The position numbers were made by a program, and so were the translations under genes. The notes under the pieces are model-generated. The model saw only the letters and a list, made by a program, of their open reading frames with translations. It had not been told where the DNA came from and ran no database searches. Positions 1-7,733 of a stretch of 64,000 nt of DNA are shown here, in pieces (positions within the stretch are counted from its first letter, which is position 1; each line of letters begins with the position of its first letter). Source of the stretch: CALMEC01 sp964628685 (GTDB lineage: Bacteria; Actinomycetota; Thermoleophilia; Miltoncostaeales; Miltoncostaeaceae); NCBI GenBank assembly GCA_964628685.1, contig CAZVNM010000006.1, positions 104,653 to 168,652 on the forward strand. The letters run 5' to 3'.

Positions 1-1756
1 TCTTGGTCTCACCGTTGCCCAGCTCGAAGATGCCGCCACCCGGCCTGGTGCCCGGCGTGAAGCCGAACTTCAGCGTCGAGGGGGTGCTTGCCGGGTCGGT
101 CACCTTCTTGATGACGAGCGTGCCGCACGCCACCGGGGTGGTGACCGTGGACGTCGGTTTCGCAACCGTGATGCCGGTGACCGCGAGCCTCGCCGTGTTG
201 TCCAGCGAGCACTCGTCGGCTGTCTGGCTCACGCGGACCGGGGGCGGTCCGACCGAGAGGCCGTAGTACCAGGTCTCGCCGGCCTCGAGCAGGTTGTCCT
301 GGTCGCCGCCCGCCTTCTGGATGAGGACGAGCTGCTGGTTGGTGATGCCGCCCGACGTGGAGGAGTCGGTGACCGTGATGAGGTCCTGGCGGATCGGGCT
401 GCTGCCCGACTGCAACGAGACGGCGATGTCGTAGGTGACCGTGGAGCCCGCCGGGATCGGCGGCTGCGGCGTGGTGACCGGGATGGACGCGCCGTCGGGA
501 CCCGTGATGCTGTGCACCGACTTCACGATCTGCGGCTTGCAGTTGGCGATGCTGATCGGCTGCGGGTCCAGGGAGTCTGTGAGGGACGAGTTGATGTCAC
601 CGCCGTTGCGGGACCGGACCCACATGGATCCGAAGTTCTTGCAGGTCCCCGCCTCGATCGGCGGCAGCGCCTTGCTGAGGTCGAGCGCGAGCTCGTTGAA
701 GGTCCGGTACGGCAGCGTCTCTCCCGTGAAGGGATCCTGGACGGGGGTCGTATTGGATCCGGCGATCGCCTGCGTCGAATCGAGGACGGTCCTCGCACCC
801 CAGCAGGGACGGCGGTTGGGGGCTTCACAGGTGCCCGACAGGCCGTCGTTGGCGGTCAGCCAGGTGTAGCGCGTGATGATCGGGAGGCTGTTGTCCGGGA
901 AGTCGAACACGAACAGCACATCGCCCGAGCTGCGTGTGGCGTCGTTCTGGTTGAACTCCACGCTGTAGGCGGATGTCCCGGGCCCGGGTGCACGGACGAG
1001 ACCGAGCGCGAACAGCGGGCTCGACTGGTCGAGGTGGGTGTAGGAGCGGTAGATGTCGGTGCTGTTGCTGACCTGGCCGGGTTCGACCTTCGACCTGAGC
1101 ACCGCCAGCGATTCGTAGTCCTTGGCGCCGCGGACGAACGTGGACTGATCGACACCGTTGGTCACGACGTCGTTGATGGTCCTCACCGGGTCGACGGTGG
1201 TCCAGTCGAGGCAGTTCGTCCCCGTCGCGCTCGGCACGAAGTCCCCGTCACTCCCCTCGAAGTTGAGGAGCGTGGGGGAACAGCCCACGGCCGGTGCGAG
1301 CGCCGGTGCGTTGACGAGCGCCAGCGCGATCGGCGAGATCGACTGGGTGTCAAGCGATGTCGCCGCCGGGGGGTTCGACGACGGTGTGACGAGCGTCTCG
1401 GTCGACGGCGCCTGCGAGGTCTTCGCGGCGACCGCCTTCTTGGCGACCTTCCGCGTCACGCAGTTGACCTTCTTGCCCTTGGCCTTCGCCTTCGCCTGCG
1501 CGGCGGTGCAGACCCTGGGCCTGGTCACGCAGTTGACCCGCTTGCCCTTGGCCCGCGCCGCGGCCTGCGCCCTGGTGCAGACCTTCGGGGTCTTCCTGAC
1601 GGCCTTCGGGGCCTTCTTGGCCGTCACCGCGTTCGTCGTCCTCACCCCCTCCCAGTCGATGGAGGGGATCGCCGCCCCCACCGCCGGCAGGGCCAGGGCG
1701 GCCACCACCACGGTGAGGATCAGGCAACGGAGGCGGGAAGTACCTGTGGGCTCCAT
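1..1756 (-). CDS. Secreted surface protein with prealbumin-like fold, C-terminus cut by window edge
   Basis: An uninterrupted frame of 585 codons runs from ATG 1756 off the left edge, so the C-terminus is missing. Residues 1-29 form a signal peptide: a short basic n-region, then LILTVVVAALALPAVGAA. A Lys/Ala-rich segment follows, holding two copies of a 21-residue unit of the form VCTxAQAxAxAKGKxVNCVT, each with two cysteines. The rest is a beta-rich extracellular region typical of repeat-containing surface proteins. Near the visible end VIKKVTDPASTPSTLKFGF resembles the start of a SpaA/prealbumin-like domain. Export is well supported; a role in surface display or adhesion is inference. It is divergent from the imuB transcript. 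Confidence 0.75.
   Translation of the reverse strand, partial: MEPTGTSRLRCLILTVVVAALALPAVGAAIPSIDWEGVRTTNAVTAKKAPKAVRKTPKVCTRAQAAARAKGKRVNCVTRPRVCTAAQAKAKAKGKKVNCVTRKVAKKAVAAKTSQAPSTETLVTPSSNPPAATSLDTQSISPIALALVNAPALAPAVGCSPTLLNFEGSDGDFVPSATGTNCLDWTTVDPVRTINDVVTNGVDQSTFVRGAKDYESLAVLRSKVEPGQVSNSTDIYRSYTHLDQSSPLFALGLVRAPGPGTSAYSVEFNQNDATRSSGDVLFVFDFPDNSLPIITRYTWLTANDGLSGTCEAPNRRPCWGARTVLDSTQAIAGSNTTPVQDPFTGETLPYRTFNELALDLSKALPPIEAGTCKNFGSMWVRSRNGGDINSSLTDSLDPQPISIANCKPQIVKSVHSITGPDGASIPVTTPQPPIPAGSTVTYDIAVSLQSGSSPIRQDLITVTDSSTSGGITNQQLVLIQKAGGDQDNLLEAGETWYYGLSVGPPPVRVSQTADECSLDNTARLAVTGITVAKPTSTVTTPVACGTLVIKKVTDPASTPSTLKFGFTPGTRPGGGIFELGNGETK
1452..1583 (-). repeat. Two direct 63-bp coding repeats in the secreted protein
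   Basis: The stretches 1521-1583 and 1452-1514 (read on the minus strand) encode near-identical 21-residue units with cysteines at matching positions, spaced 69 bp apart. They lie directly after the signal peptide of the secreted protein. The paired cysteines could form disulfides outside the cell, and the Lys-rich faces could contact an anionic wall; both are inference. Confidence 0.7.
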
Positions 1757-2157
1757 GAGAACTTTTCCTTGTTCGTGCGGGGAGATTCGTCACGCGGGAA
1801 GGGGTTTCGACAGGGAATCTCCTCCCGACCGGATGTGACGGGTACTCCCCGGAAGACGAGTTCATCGGAGCCGCCCGCACTAGACGAAGGTCGAGGGGCC
1901 CAGTCGGGGCCACGCCGCAACGGCTGTGATTGACAGAAGATCGCGTTGTGGTTGCGTGATCTTCTTACATTGCGATTACATTTCAGCGACCGCTTCGGGC
2001 GTGGCGACCGGGCGAGAATCGCCGTCAGAACGGGATTCGCGGCCATTGGTCGAACGTTGGTCGAGGGTCTGCGCACATGCATTGACCTCAGGCTCACGGT
2101 GAGCATTGATCCGCGTATCCGTCGACGCCGAGGCCTTGAAATCCCGGCGCGCCTGAG
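1757..2157. other. Intergenic region between divergent transcription units
   Basis: About 400 bp separate the start of the secreted protein on the minus strand from the LexA box of imuB. The stretch near 1930-1985 is AT-richer than its surroundings and may hold promoters. I see no convincing gene, RNA or repeat in it. Long open frames crossing it on the plus strand run antisense into the secreted protein and are not credible. Confidence 0.5.
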
Positions 2158-2171
2158 CGAACATACGTTCG
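2158..2171. promoter_or_regulatory. LexA (SOS) box of the imuB operon
   Basis: CGAACATACGTTCG fits the Gram-positive/actinobacterial SOS consensus CGAAC-N4-GTTCG exactly. With its flanks it agrees at all but two positions over 23 bp with the box in front of dnaE2 (14906-14919). It ends one base before an ATG at 2172, so bound LexA would cover the promoter and start region. Confidence 0.85.
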
Positions 2172-2225
2172 ATGCCGCGGCGCACCGGACGACACCCCCT
2201 CCCCTCTCTCGGACCCCTCACGTGA
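2172..2225 (+). CDS. 17-residue leader ORF coupled to imuB
   Basis: ATG 2172 follows the LexA box by one base, exactly where dnaE2's ATG sits relative to its own box. It opens a frame of 17 codons, MPRRTGRHPLPSLGPLT. Its TGA (2223-2225) overlaps the GTG start of imuB as GTGA, the overlap type seen at many coupled genes in this window. I infer a leader peptide that couples ribosomes to imuB, perhaps on a leaderless mRNA. The ORF is short and could be chance; no peptide function is claimed. Confidence 0.4.
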   Translation: MPRRTGRHPLPSLGPLT

Positions 2226-3436
2226 TCCTCACGGTCCACATCCCCCGCTTCCCCCTCCTGGTGGCGCTGCGGGCGAGCGACCGCTCGCAGGACCTGCCCA
2301 TCGCCCTCGGACCCCAGCCCGGCGATCCGCAGCTGATCGGCCTCTGCACACCCGCGGCGGAGGAGTCGGGGGTCCATCCCGGGCTGCGCATCGGCGAGGC
2401 GCTCGCCCGCCGTCCCGACCTGGAGCTCCTGGTTGCCGACCCCGGTGGCACGCTGGAGGCGTCCGAACAGGTGACCGAGCGGCTGGAGGCCATCGGCGCG
2501 CAGGTCGACCAGTTGGACGCCGCGACCGGGGTATGGCGATTCGACATCACGGGGCTCCAGCGTCTGCACGGTGGCCCCACCGGGGTGCTCCGCCGTGTGC
2601 GAGGCGCGCTTCCCATCGGCATGGACGCACGCGTGGGGCTGGCCCCCACCCCGTTCGCGTCGCTGCAGGCCGCCCGCCACGCCTCGACCCGCGTCCCGCT
2701 GGTGCTCCAACAGGACGAGGTGGCGGGGTTCCTGGCCCCGCTGCCGGTGGAGGCCCTGCCGCTCGACCGGTCCGCGATCACCGCGCTGCAGCACCTGGGG
2801 ATCACCACGCTGGGGCGACTGGCCGGGCTCTCTCGCGCCGATGTGATCGACCGCTTCGGTCTGGACGGTCTGCGCGCGTGGAACTGCGCGCGTGGCGTCG
2901 ACGGTGAACGACTGCGGCCCCGCCGTCCCCCCGACCCCCTCGAGGCCGCCTTCCACTTCCCCGAACCGGTGGGTGCCCTTCCCGCGCTGCACGCCGCGGC
3001 CGGCCTGCTGCTCTCCGAGCTGGCGGGTGCGGCGCGCAACCGCGGCACGGCCCTTCGTTCGGTCACCATCCGCGCGTGGCTGGAGGGCGGCGGATCCTGG
3101 ACGCGCACCATCACCCTGCGCGAGGCCACCACACAGATCGACCGGTTGACGGTCGCCACGCTCCCCTCCCTGGCGGAGGTGACCGGACCGGTCGACACCC
3201 TGGTCCTGCGAGCCGACGCCTCCGGCCGGCTCGCAGGACACCAGATGGCGATCACCGACCCGGCCGAACGGGAGCGGACCCGTCGCACCGGCGAGGCCGT
3301 CCGTCAGGTGCGAAGCGCCCACGGCGACGAATCGGTGCTGCGCGCCGTCGAGCTGGAACCCTGGTCACGACTCCCCGAACGCCGATGGGCACTCGTTCCC
3401 TACGACGCCTCGATCAGCCCCGTCCCGTCGACGTGA
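2222..3436 (+). CDS. imuB: ImuB-like, catalytically inactive Y-family polymerase
   Basis: The 404-residue product has the ImuB layout: an N-terminal palm beginning VHIPRF where active Y-family enzymes carry a catalytic Asp, FDITGLQRLHGG near residues 108-118, GLAPTPFASLQAARHA, and an HhH segment around LGITTLGRLAGLSRADV. In known systems ImuB lacks polymerase activity and bridges the sliding clamp and DnaE2 during SOS mutagenesis. GTG 2222 is chosen because family homology starts there and it overlaps a leader ORF stop; an open frame reaches back to 1946 without family sequence. The LexA box upstream and the similarly controlled dnaE2 at 14920 support the call. No ImuA-like gene is adjacent. 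Confidence 0.88.
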   Translation: MILTVHIPRFPLLVALRASDRSQDLPIALGPQPGDPQLIGLCTPAAEESGVHPGLRIGEALARRPDLELLVADPGGTLEASEQVTERLEAIGAQVDQLDAATGVWRFDITGLQRLHGGPTGVLRRVRGALPIGMDARVGLAPTPFASLQAARHASTRVPLVLQQDEVAGFLAPLPVEALPLDRSAITALQHLGITTLGRLAGLSRADVIDRFGLDGLRAWNCARGVDGERLRPRRPPDPLEAAFHFPEPVGALPALHAAAGLLLSELAGAARNRGTALRSVTIRAWLEGGGSWTRTITLREATTQIDRLTVATLPSLAEVTGPVDTLVLRADASGRLAGHQMAITDPAERERTRRTGEAVRQVRSAHGDESVLRAVELEPWSRLPERRWALVPYDASISPVPST

Positions 3437-3666
3437 TCACCGGGCCCTCCGGCGTGCCGTACGCGATCGTCGCGGACGGCAGACGCCGGCAGGTCATCGC
3501 GATCCGCGAGGACTGGCTGGTGCAGGACCGCTGGTGGACCGACGCCCCCGTCGACCGCCACTACTTCGAGCTGGTGCTCGAACCCGGACGCGTGATGGTC
3601 GCCTACCGCGACATGCGCGCCGGCGACTGGCACGCGCACATCCCACCCGAGACGCGCGCCGCCTGA
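3433..3666 (+). CDS. Small DUF6504-like protein coupled to ImuB
   Basis: GTG 3433 overlaps the imuB stop as GTGA and gives 77 residues. Visible motifs are AIVADGRRRQVIAIREDWLV, an RWWTD segment, HYFELVLEPGRVMVAYRD and a final W.A.I pattern. Small proteins of this type (DUF6504) commonly sit directly after ImuB/Y-family polymerase genes in actinobacteria, and I assign it there from memory of the pattern. Translational coupling puts it in the SOS operon, so a role with the mutasome is likely but uncharacterised. Family assignment is moderate, existence of the gene is strong. Confidence 0.7.
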   Translation: MITGPSGVPYAIVADGRRRQVIAIREDWLVQDRWWTDAPVDRHYFELVLEPGRVMVAYRDMRAGDWHAHIPPETRAA

Positions 3667-3865
3667 CGACGCGTCACATGAGAAAATGACCGTTCACCGC
3701 CGTCCGTCCCCGTCGGAAGGGACGATCGGCACGGACGGGACGGCCTCCGACGTGGATACTTGATCGGATGGCGCGCCCACGTTGCGGATGGTCCGGCCGG
3801 TTGTCGCTGAACGAATAACGGAAACGGCCATTGCCAAAACCGTGTTCGCCCAGTAATGTGACCGC

Positions 3866-3889
3866 CGTTGTTAGGGCGCCCTAACAACG
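3866..3889. promoter_or_regulatory. 24-bp perfect palindrome, candidate metal-dependent repressor operator
   Basis: The 24 bp are a perfect inverted repeat with core TTAGGGCGCCCTAA flanked by GTTG and CAAC, ending 12 bp before the start codon of the iron-transporter ATPase. TTAGG...CCTAA half-sites resemble those of DtxR/IdeR/MntR-type regulators, so iron-responsive repression is a reasonable inference. The spacing between half-sites is shorter than in the 19-bp IdeR box. Confidence 0.7.
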
Positions 3890-3901
3890 AACACCACCCC
3901 C

Positions 3902-4954
3902 ATGGCACCGACCCCAATCGACATCGCCATCCGCATCCAGGACCTGCGCAAGCGCTTCGGCACCACCGTCGCGCTCGATGGGGTGGACCTCGACATCCAG
4001 CGGGGCGAGGTGCTGGCGCTCCTCGGACCCTCGGGCTGCGGCAAGACCACCCTCCTGCGCATGCTCTGCGGGTTCGAGCAGCCGGAGGGCGGCTCCATCG
4101 TCATCGGCGACCGCATCGTCGCCGACGACGACACCTGGATCGCACCCGAACACCGCCACATCGGCATGGTCTTCCAGGACCACGCGCTCTTCCCGCACCG
4201 TGACGTCGCCGCCAACATCGGCTTCGGCGTCCCCAAGGCGCGACGCGCCGATCGCGTGCGACAGATCATGGATCTGGTGGGCCTCACCGGACTCGAGTCC
4301 CGCATGCCGTCCGAGCTCTCGGGCGGCCAGCAGCAGCGCGTCGCCCTCGCCCGGGCCCTCGCGCCCGAGCCGGACCTGGTGCTCCTTGACGAACCCTGGT
4401 CGAGCGTCGACGCCCTCATGCGCGAGGCGGTGCGCGACGACATCGTCCGCATCCTGCGCGAGGCCGGCGCGACCGTGCTCCTGGTCACGCACGACCGCGA
4501 GGAGGCGTTCTCACTCTCGGATCGCGTGGCCCTGATGGCGCACGGACGAATCGTCCAGATCGCCGCGCCGGAGGATCTCTACATGAGCCCCGCGGATCGC
4601 TGGGCCGCCCAGTTCGTGGGCCCCGGCAACCTCCTGCCGGGCGTGGTGGAGGGCGAGCTGGTGGGAACCTCGGTGGGTGAGTTCCCGCTCATCGCACCGG
4701 CCGCCCACGGCTGCCCCGTCGAGGCCCTCATCCGCCCCGAGATGATCATGCTGCGCCCCGCCGACGACGGCACCGCCGAGGTGGTCGGGCGCGAATTCCG
4801 CGGACACGACGTGCTGTACCGCGTCCGCCTCGCAGACGGCACCGTCGTCTGCGCCCAGCGGCCGTCGACTGAGGCGGTCGCGATCGGGGCCCGCGTGGCG
4901 GTTGAGCCACATCGAGCCCCGGTCACGGTGTTCACCCGCTCGCACGAACGTTGA
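3902..4954 (+). CDS. fbpC: Iron(III) ABC transporter, ATP-binding protein (FbpC/FutC type)
   Basis: The 350-residue protein has Walker A GPSGCGKTT (42-50), Q-loop FQDHALFPH, signature LSGGQQQRVALARAL (139-153), Walker B LVLLDEPWSSVD and switch THDREE. A C-terminal TOBE-like region (about 230-350) is typical of CUT1/FbpC ATPases. It would energise ferric iron import together with the lipoprotein and permease that follow. It is the first gene of the operon, directly behind a palindromic operator. Polyamine or thiamine transport ATPases look similar; the iron assignment rests on the binding protein next door. Confidence 0.85.
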   Translation: MAPTPIDIAIRIQDLRKRFGTTVALDGVDLDIQRGEVLALLGPSGCGKTTLLRMLCGFEQPEGGSIVIGDRIVADDDTWIAPEHRHIGMVFQDHALFPHRDVAANIGFGVPKARRADRVRQIMDLVGLTGLESRMPSELSGGQQQRVALARALAPEPDLVLLDEPWSSVDALMREAVRDDIVRILREAGATVLLVTHDREEAFSLSDRVALMAHGRIVQIAAPEDLYMSPADRWAAQFVGPGNLLPGVVEGELVGTSVGEFPLIAPAAHGCPVEALIRPEMIMLRPADDGTAEVVGREFRGHDVLYRVRLADGTVVCAQRPSTEAVAIGARVAVEPHRAPVTVFTRSHER

Positions 4955-4998
4955 CTGCGCACGGCGCGAGCGACCGCTCACAACAGGAAGGATACAAC

Positions 4999-6063
4999 TT
5001 GACTGCACCCACAGGCGCTGACCGTCCGCGACCGCGCAGACGCCGGCTCATGAACGCACTCGCCGTCGCCGCCGCCCTCGTCGGCGTGACGGCCGTGGCC
5101 GCCGGCTGCGGCGGCGGATCCGGTGACGGCGGCGACAAGCTCGTCGTCTACTCGGGCCGCGAGGAGGAGATCGTCGGTCCCCTCTTCGACCGGTTCACCG
5201 AGGCCACCGGCATCGGCGTCGACGTCCGATACGGCAAGAGCTCCGAACTGGCGGCGCAGATCGCCGAGGAGGGCGGCAACTCTCCCGCCGACGTCTTCTT
5301 CTCGCAGGACGCGGGGGCGCTGGGATCGGTCGCCGACCAGCTGAGCGCACTCCCCCAGGCCTCGCTCGACCGCGTCGGCGAGGGCTTCCGCGATCCGGGT
5401 GGGAAGTGGGTCGGCACGTCGGGCCGTGTCCGCGTGGTGGCGTTCAGCACGAAGAAGTACAAGGCCGCGGATCTTCCCGACGACGTGCTCGACTACGCAA
5501 AGCCGCAGTACGCGTCTCGGCTGGGCATCGCCCCCACCAACGCGTCGTTCCAGGCCTTCGTCACGGCGATGCGCCTGAAGCTGGGTGACGAGCGGACCAA
5601 GACGTTCCTCGCCGACCTCAAGAAGAACGGTGTCAAGACCTTCGAGGGCAACCGTCCCATCGTCGAGGCCATCGCCGACGGCGATGTCGACCTGGGGCTC
5701 GTGAACCACTACTACCTCGCCCTGGTCAAGGCGGAGCGCCCGGACGCGGCCGTCGACAACAAGTTCCTGGCCGCCGGCGACCCGGGTGCCCTGGTCAACG
5801 TGGCGGGCATCGGCATCCTCGCGAGCTCGAAGAAGACCGAGCAGGCCCAGCGGCTCGTCGAGTACCTGCTCTCGGACGCCGGCCAGCGCTTCTACGCGAC
5901 CGACGCCGAGGAGAACGAGTACCCGCTGGTCGCCGGGATCAAGCCGCGGGAGGGCCTGCCGCCCCTCGAGACCCTGGTGGGCGAATCGATCCCGCTGGGT
6001 GACCTCGGCAAGGAGGAGAAGGCGACCCTCGAACTGATCACCGAGGCCGGTCTTACCTCGTAG
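4999..6063 (+). CDS. fbpA: Iron(III) ABC transporter, substrate-binding lipoprotein
   Basis: TTG 4999 is preceded by AGGAAGG at 4985-4991 with ideal spacing, so it is preferred over upstream ATG 4951 and internal ATG 5050. The product begins with a basic n-region (RPRPRRRR), a hydrophobic stretch and lipobox VAAGC, so it is a lipid-anchored protein on the outer face of the membrane. The mature part carries LVVYSGREEEIVGPLFDRF, then VLDYAKPQY and later NHYYLAL with paired tyrosines, the ferric-ion pattern of FbpA/FutA-class binding proteins. At 354 residues it has normal family length. It lies between the ATPase and permease genes. Confidence 0.88.
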   Translation: MTAPTGADRPRPRRRRLMNALAVAAALVGVTAVAAGCGGGSGDGGDKLVVYSGREEEIVGPLFDRFTEATGIGVDVRYGKSSELAAQIAEEGGNSPADVFFSQDAGALGSVADQLSALPQASLDRVGEGFRDPGGKWVGTSGRVRVVAFSTKKYKAADLPDDVLDYAKPQYASRLGIAPTNASFQAFVTAMRLKLGDERTKTFLADLKKNGVKTFEGNRPIVEAIADGDVDLGLVNHYYLALVKAERPDAAVDNKFLAAGDPGALVNVAGIGILASSKKTEQAQRLVEYLLSDAGQRFYATDAEENEYPLVAGIKPREGLPPLETLVGESIPLGDLGKEEKATLELITEAGLTS

Positions 6064-6121
6064 CGGCATACATGACGGACGTGGGCGGGTCGGCGCGGGT
6101 CGCCGACCGCCCGCGCTCGTC

Positions 6122-7681
6122 GTGGTCGCGGCGATCGCGAGCGTCCTGCTGCTCGCCGTCCCGCCCGTCTACCTGCTCATCCGCGCCGGTTTCGGCGACG
6201 CCTGGGCGATCATGGGCGAGCGCGGCACGTGGGACATCGTCATCCGCACGCTCTGGCTGGTGCTGGGGGTGAGCATCGGCTCACTGCTGGTGGGTGGCTC
6301 GATGGCGTGGCTGGTCGCGCGCAGCGACATCCCGCTGCGACGGGTCTGGGCGGTGGCCGCCGTCGTGCCGCTCGCGATGCCCAGCTTCGTGGCCGCGCTG
6401 GCACTGGCCGGGGCGACCGGGGCGAGCGGATTCCTCTCACGGTTCGCCTCGACCGTCGGCCTGGGCCCCATCGAGCGGATGGAGGGGTACTGGGGGGCGA
6501 CCCTCGCCATCGTCATGTCGACGTTCCCCTACGTCTATCTCCTGACGATGGCGGCCATACGGCGGATCGACCCGGCACAGGAGGAGGCCGCCCGCGCCCT
6601 GGGACGCGGACCCGTCGGTGCGTTCGTGGCGGCGTCGTTGCCGCAGCTTCGCCGCGGGCTCGCGGGTGGGGCGCTCCTGGCGGCGCTCTACGCGGTCTCG
6701 GACTTCGGTGCCGTGTCGCTCATGCGCTACACGACCGTGACACGCGCGATCTTCACCCGCTACGAATCGGGCTTCGACCGCCGGCCCGCCGCCGTTCTGG
6801 GGCTCCTGCTGATCGCGATCACGGTGATCCTGCTGATGATCGAGTCGCGCGCCCGGGGATCGGTGCGCATGCGGACCGGGCCGGGGGTGCGCCGGGAGGC
6901 CCGGCGCATCCCGCTCGGACGGATGCGGGTGCCGGCGCTCATCTGGGCCGGGTTCATCTCGGCGGCGTTCGTGGTGACGCCGCTCGGTGTGATGGTCTAC
7001 TGGATCGTGCGGAGCGCCGGCAACGGCTCGCTGCAGGGCCTTCCGTGGGGAGCCACGGTCACCTCGGTCATGCTGGCGGCGACCGCCGCCCTCGTCACGA
7101 CGATCGCGGCGCTCCCGGTGGGCGTGCTCGCACACCGTCATCCGCGACCCTGGACCCGTGGTCTCGAACGAAGCGGCTACGCCGCAAACGCGCTGCCGGG
7201 CATCGTGGTTGGCCTCGCACTGGTCTTCCTGGGCGCCCGCTACCTGCCCTGGCTCTACCAGACCTTCCCGCTTCTCATCATCGCGTACCTCATCCGCTTC
7301 TTCGCCGAGGCGCTCTCCGGGGTGGACACCGCCCTCGCGTCGGTCAATCCCCGCACCGAGGAGGTGGCGCGGAGCCTCGGACGGACGCCGATGCGCGTGC
7401 TGGGCGAGGTGACCATGCCGCAGATGCGACCCGGCCTGGTCGCCGCGGTCATGCTGGTGTTCCTCTCGGTGATCAAGGAGCTTCCCGCCACCACGCTCCT
7501 GCTTCCCACCGGTGCGCGCACCCTGGCCACCGAGGTGTGGCGAAAAACGACCGTCGGCGCCTACGGCGCGGCGGCGCTGCCGGCGCTGGTGCTGGTGGTG
7601 GTGTCGCTGCCGTTCATCGCGATCGCCGTGCGCGAGCACGTGACCGATCGCGAGGACGCGCTGCCCTCCGCCAACGACTGA
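6122..7681 (+). CDS. fbpB: Iron(III) ABC transporter, permease (FbpB type), 5' end uncertain
   Basis: The protein has two fused permease halves, each with the EAA loop (EEAARALGRGPVGAF in the first, EEVARSLGRTPMRVL in the second) and about twelve membrane segments. This is the FbpB architecture for ferric iron uptake. GTG 6122 is the first usual start in this frame, but family-like sequence (RPPALVVVAAIASVLLL) already begins around 6104. ATG 6072, closer behind the lipoprotein gene, lies in another frame and would give MTDVGGSARVADRP before a break. A one-base deletion near 6107, real or in the assembly, would join them. Nothing else in the gene looks damaged. Confidence 0.85.
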   Translation: MVAAIASVLLLAVPPVYLLIRAGFGDAWAIMGERGTWDIVIRTLWLVLGVSIGSLLVGGSMAWLVARSDIPLRRVWAVAAVVPLAMPSFVAALALAGATGASGFLSRFASTVGLGPIERMEGYWGATLAIVMSTFPYVYLLTMAAIRRIDPAQEEAARALGRGPVGAFVAASLPQLRRGLAGGALLAALYAVSDFGAVSLMRYTTVTRAIFTRYESGFDRRPAAVLGLLLIAITVILLMIESRARGSVRMRTGPGVRREARRIPLGRMRVPALIWAGFISAAFVVTPLGVMVYWIVRSAGNGSLQGLPWGATVTSVMLAATAALVTTIAALPVGVLAHRHPRPWTRGLERSGYAANALPGIVVGLALVFLGARYLPWLYQTFPLLIIAYLIRFFAEALSGVDTALASVNPRTEEVARSLGRTPMRVLGEVTMPQMRPGLVAAVMLVFLSVIKELPATTLLLPTGARTLATEVWRKTTVGAYGAAALPALVLVVVSLPFIAIAVREHVTDREDALPSAND

Positions 7682-7690
7682 CCACCGTTC

Positions 7691-7721
7691 GCGTCACGCA
7701 GAGATCATGTCTGCGTGACGC
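7691..7721. terminator. Bidirectional hairpin terminator
   Basis: A perfect 12-bp stem (GCGTCACGCAGA with its complement) encloses a 7-nt loop, between the convergent ends of the iron permease (7681) and the dehydrogenase (7734). It can serve both strands. Confidence 0.8.
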
Positions 7722-7733
7722 GCGCCTGTTCGA

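Noticed and set aside
512..1933. A 473-codon plus-strand frame
   Set aside because: It is antisense to the secreted surface protein, is rich in Arg and Gly, and has no recognisable sequence.
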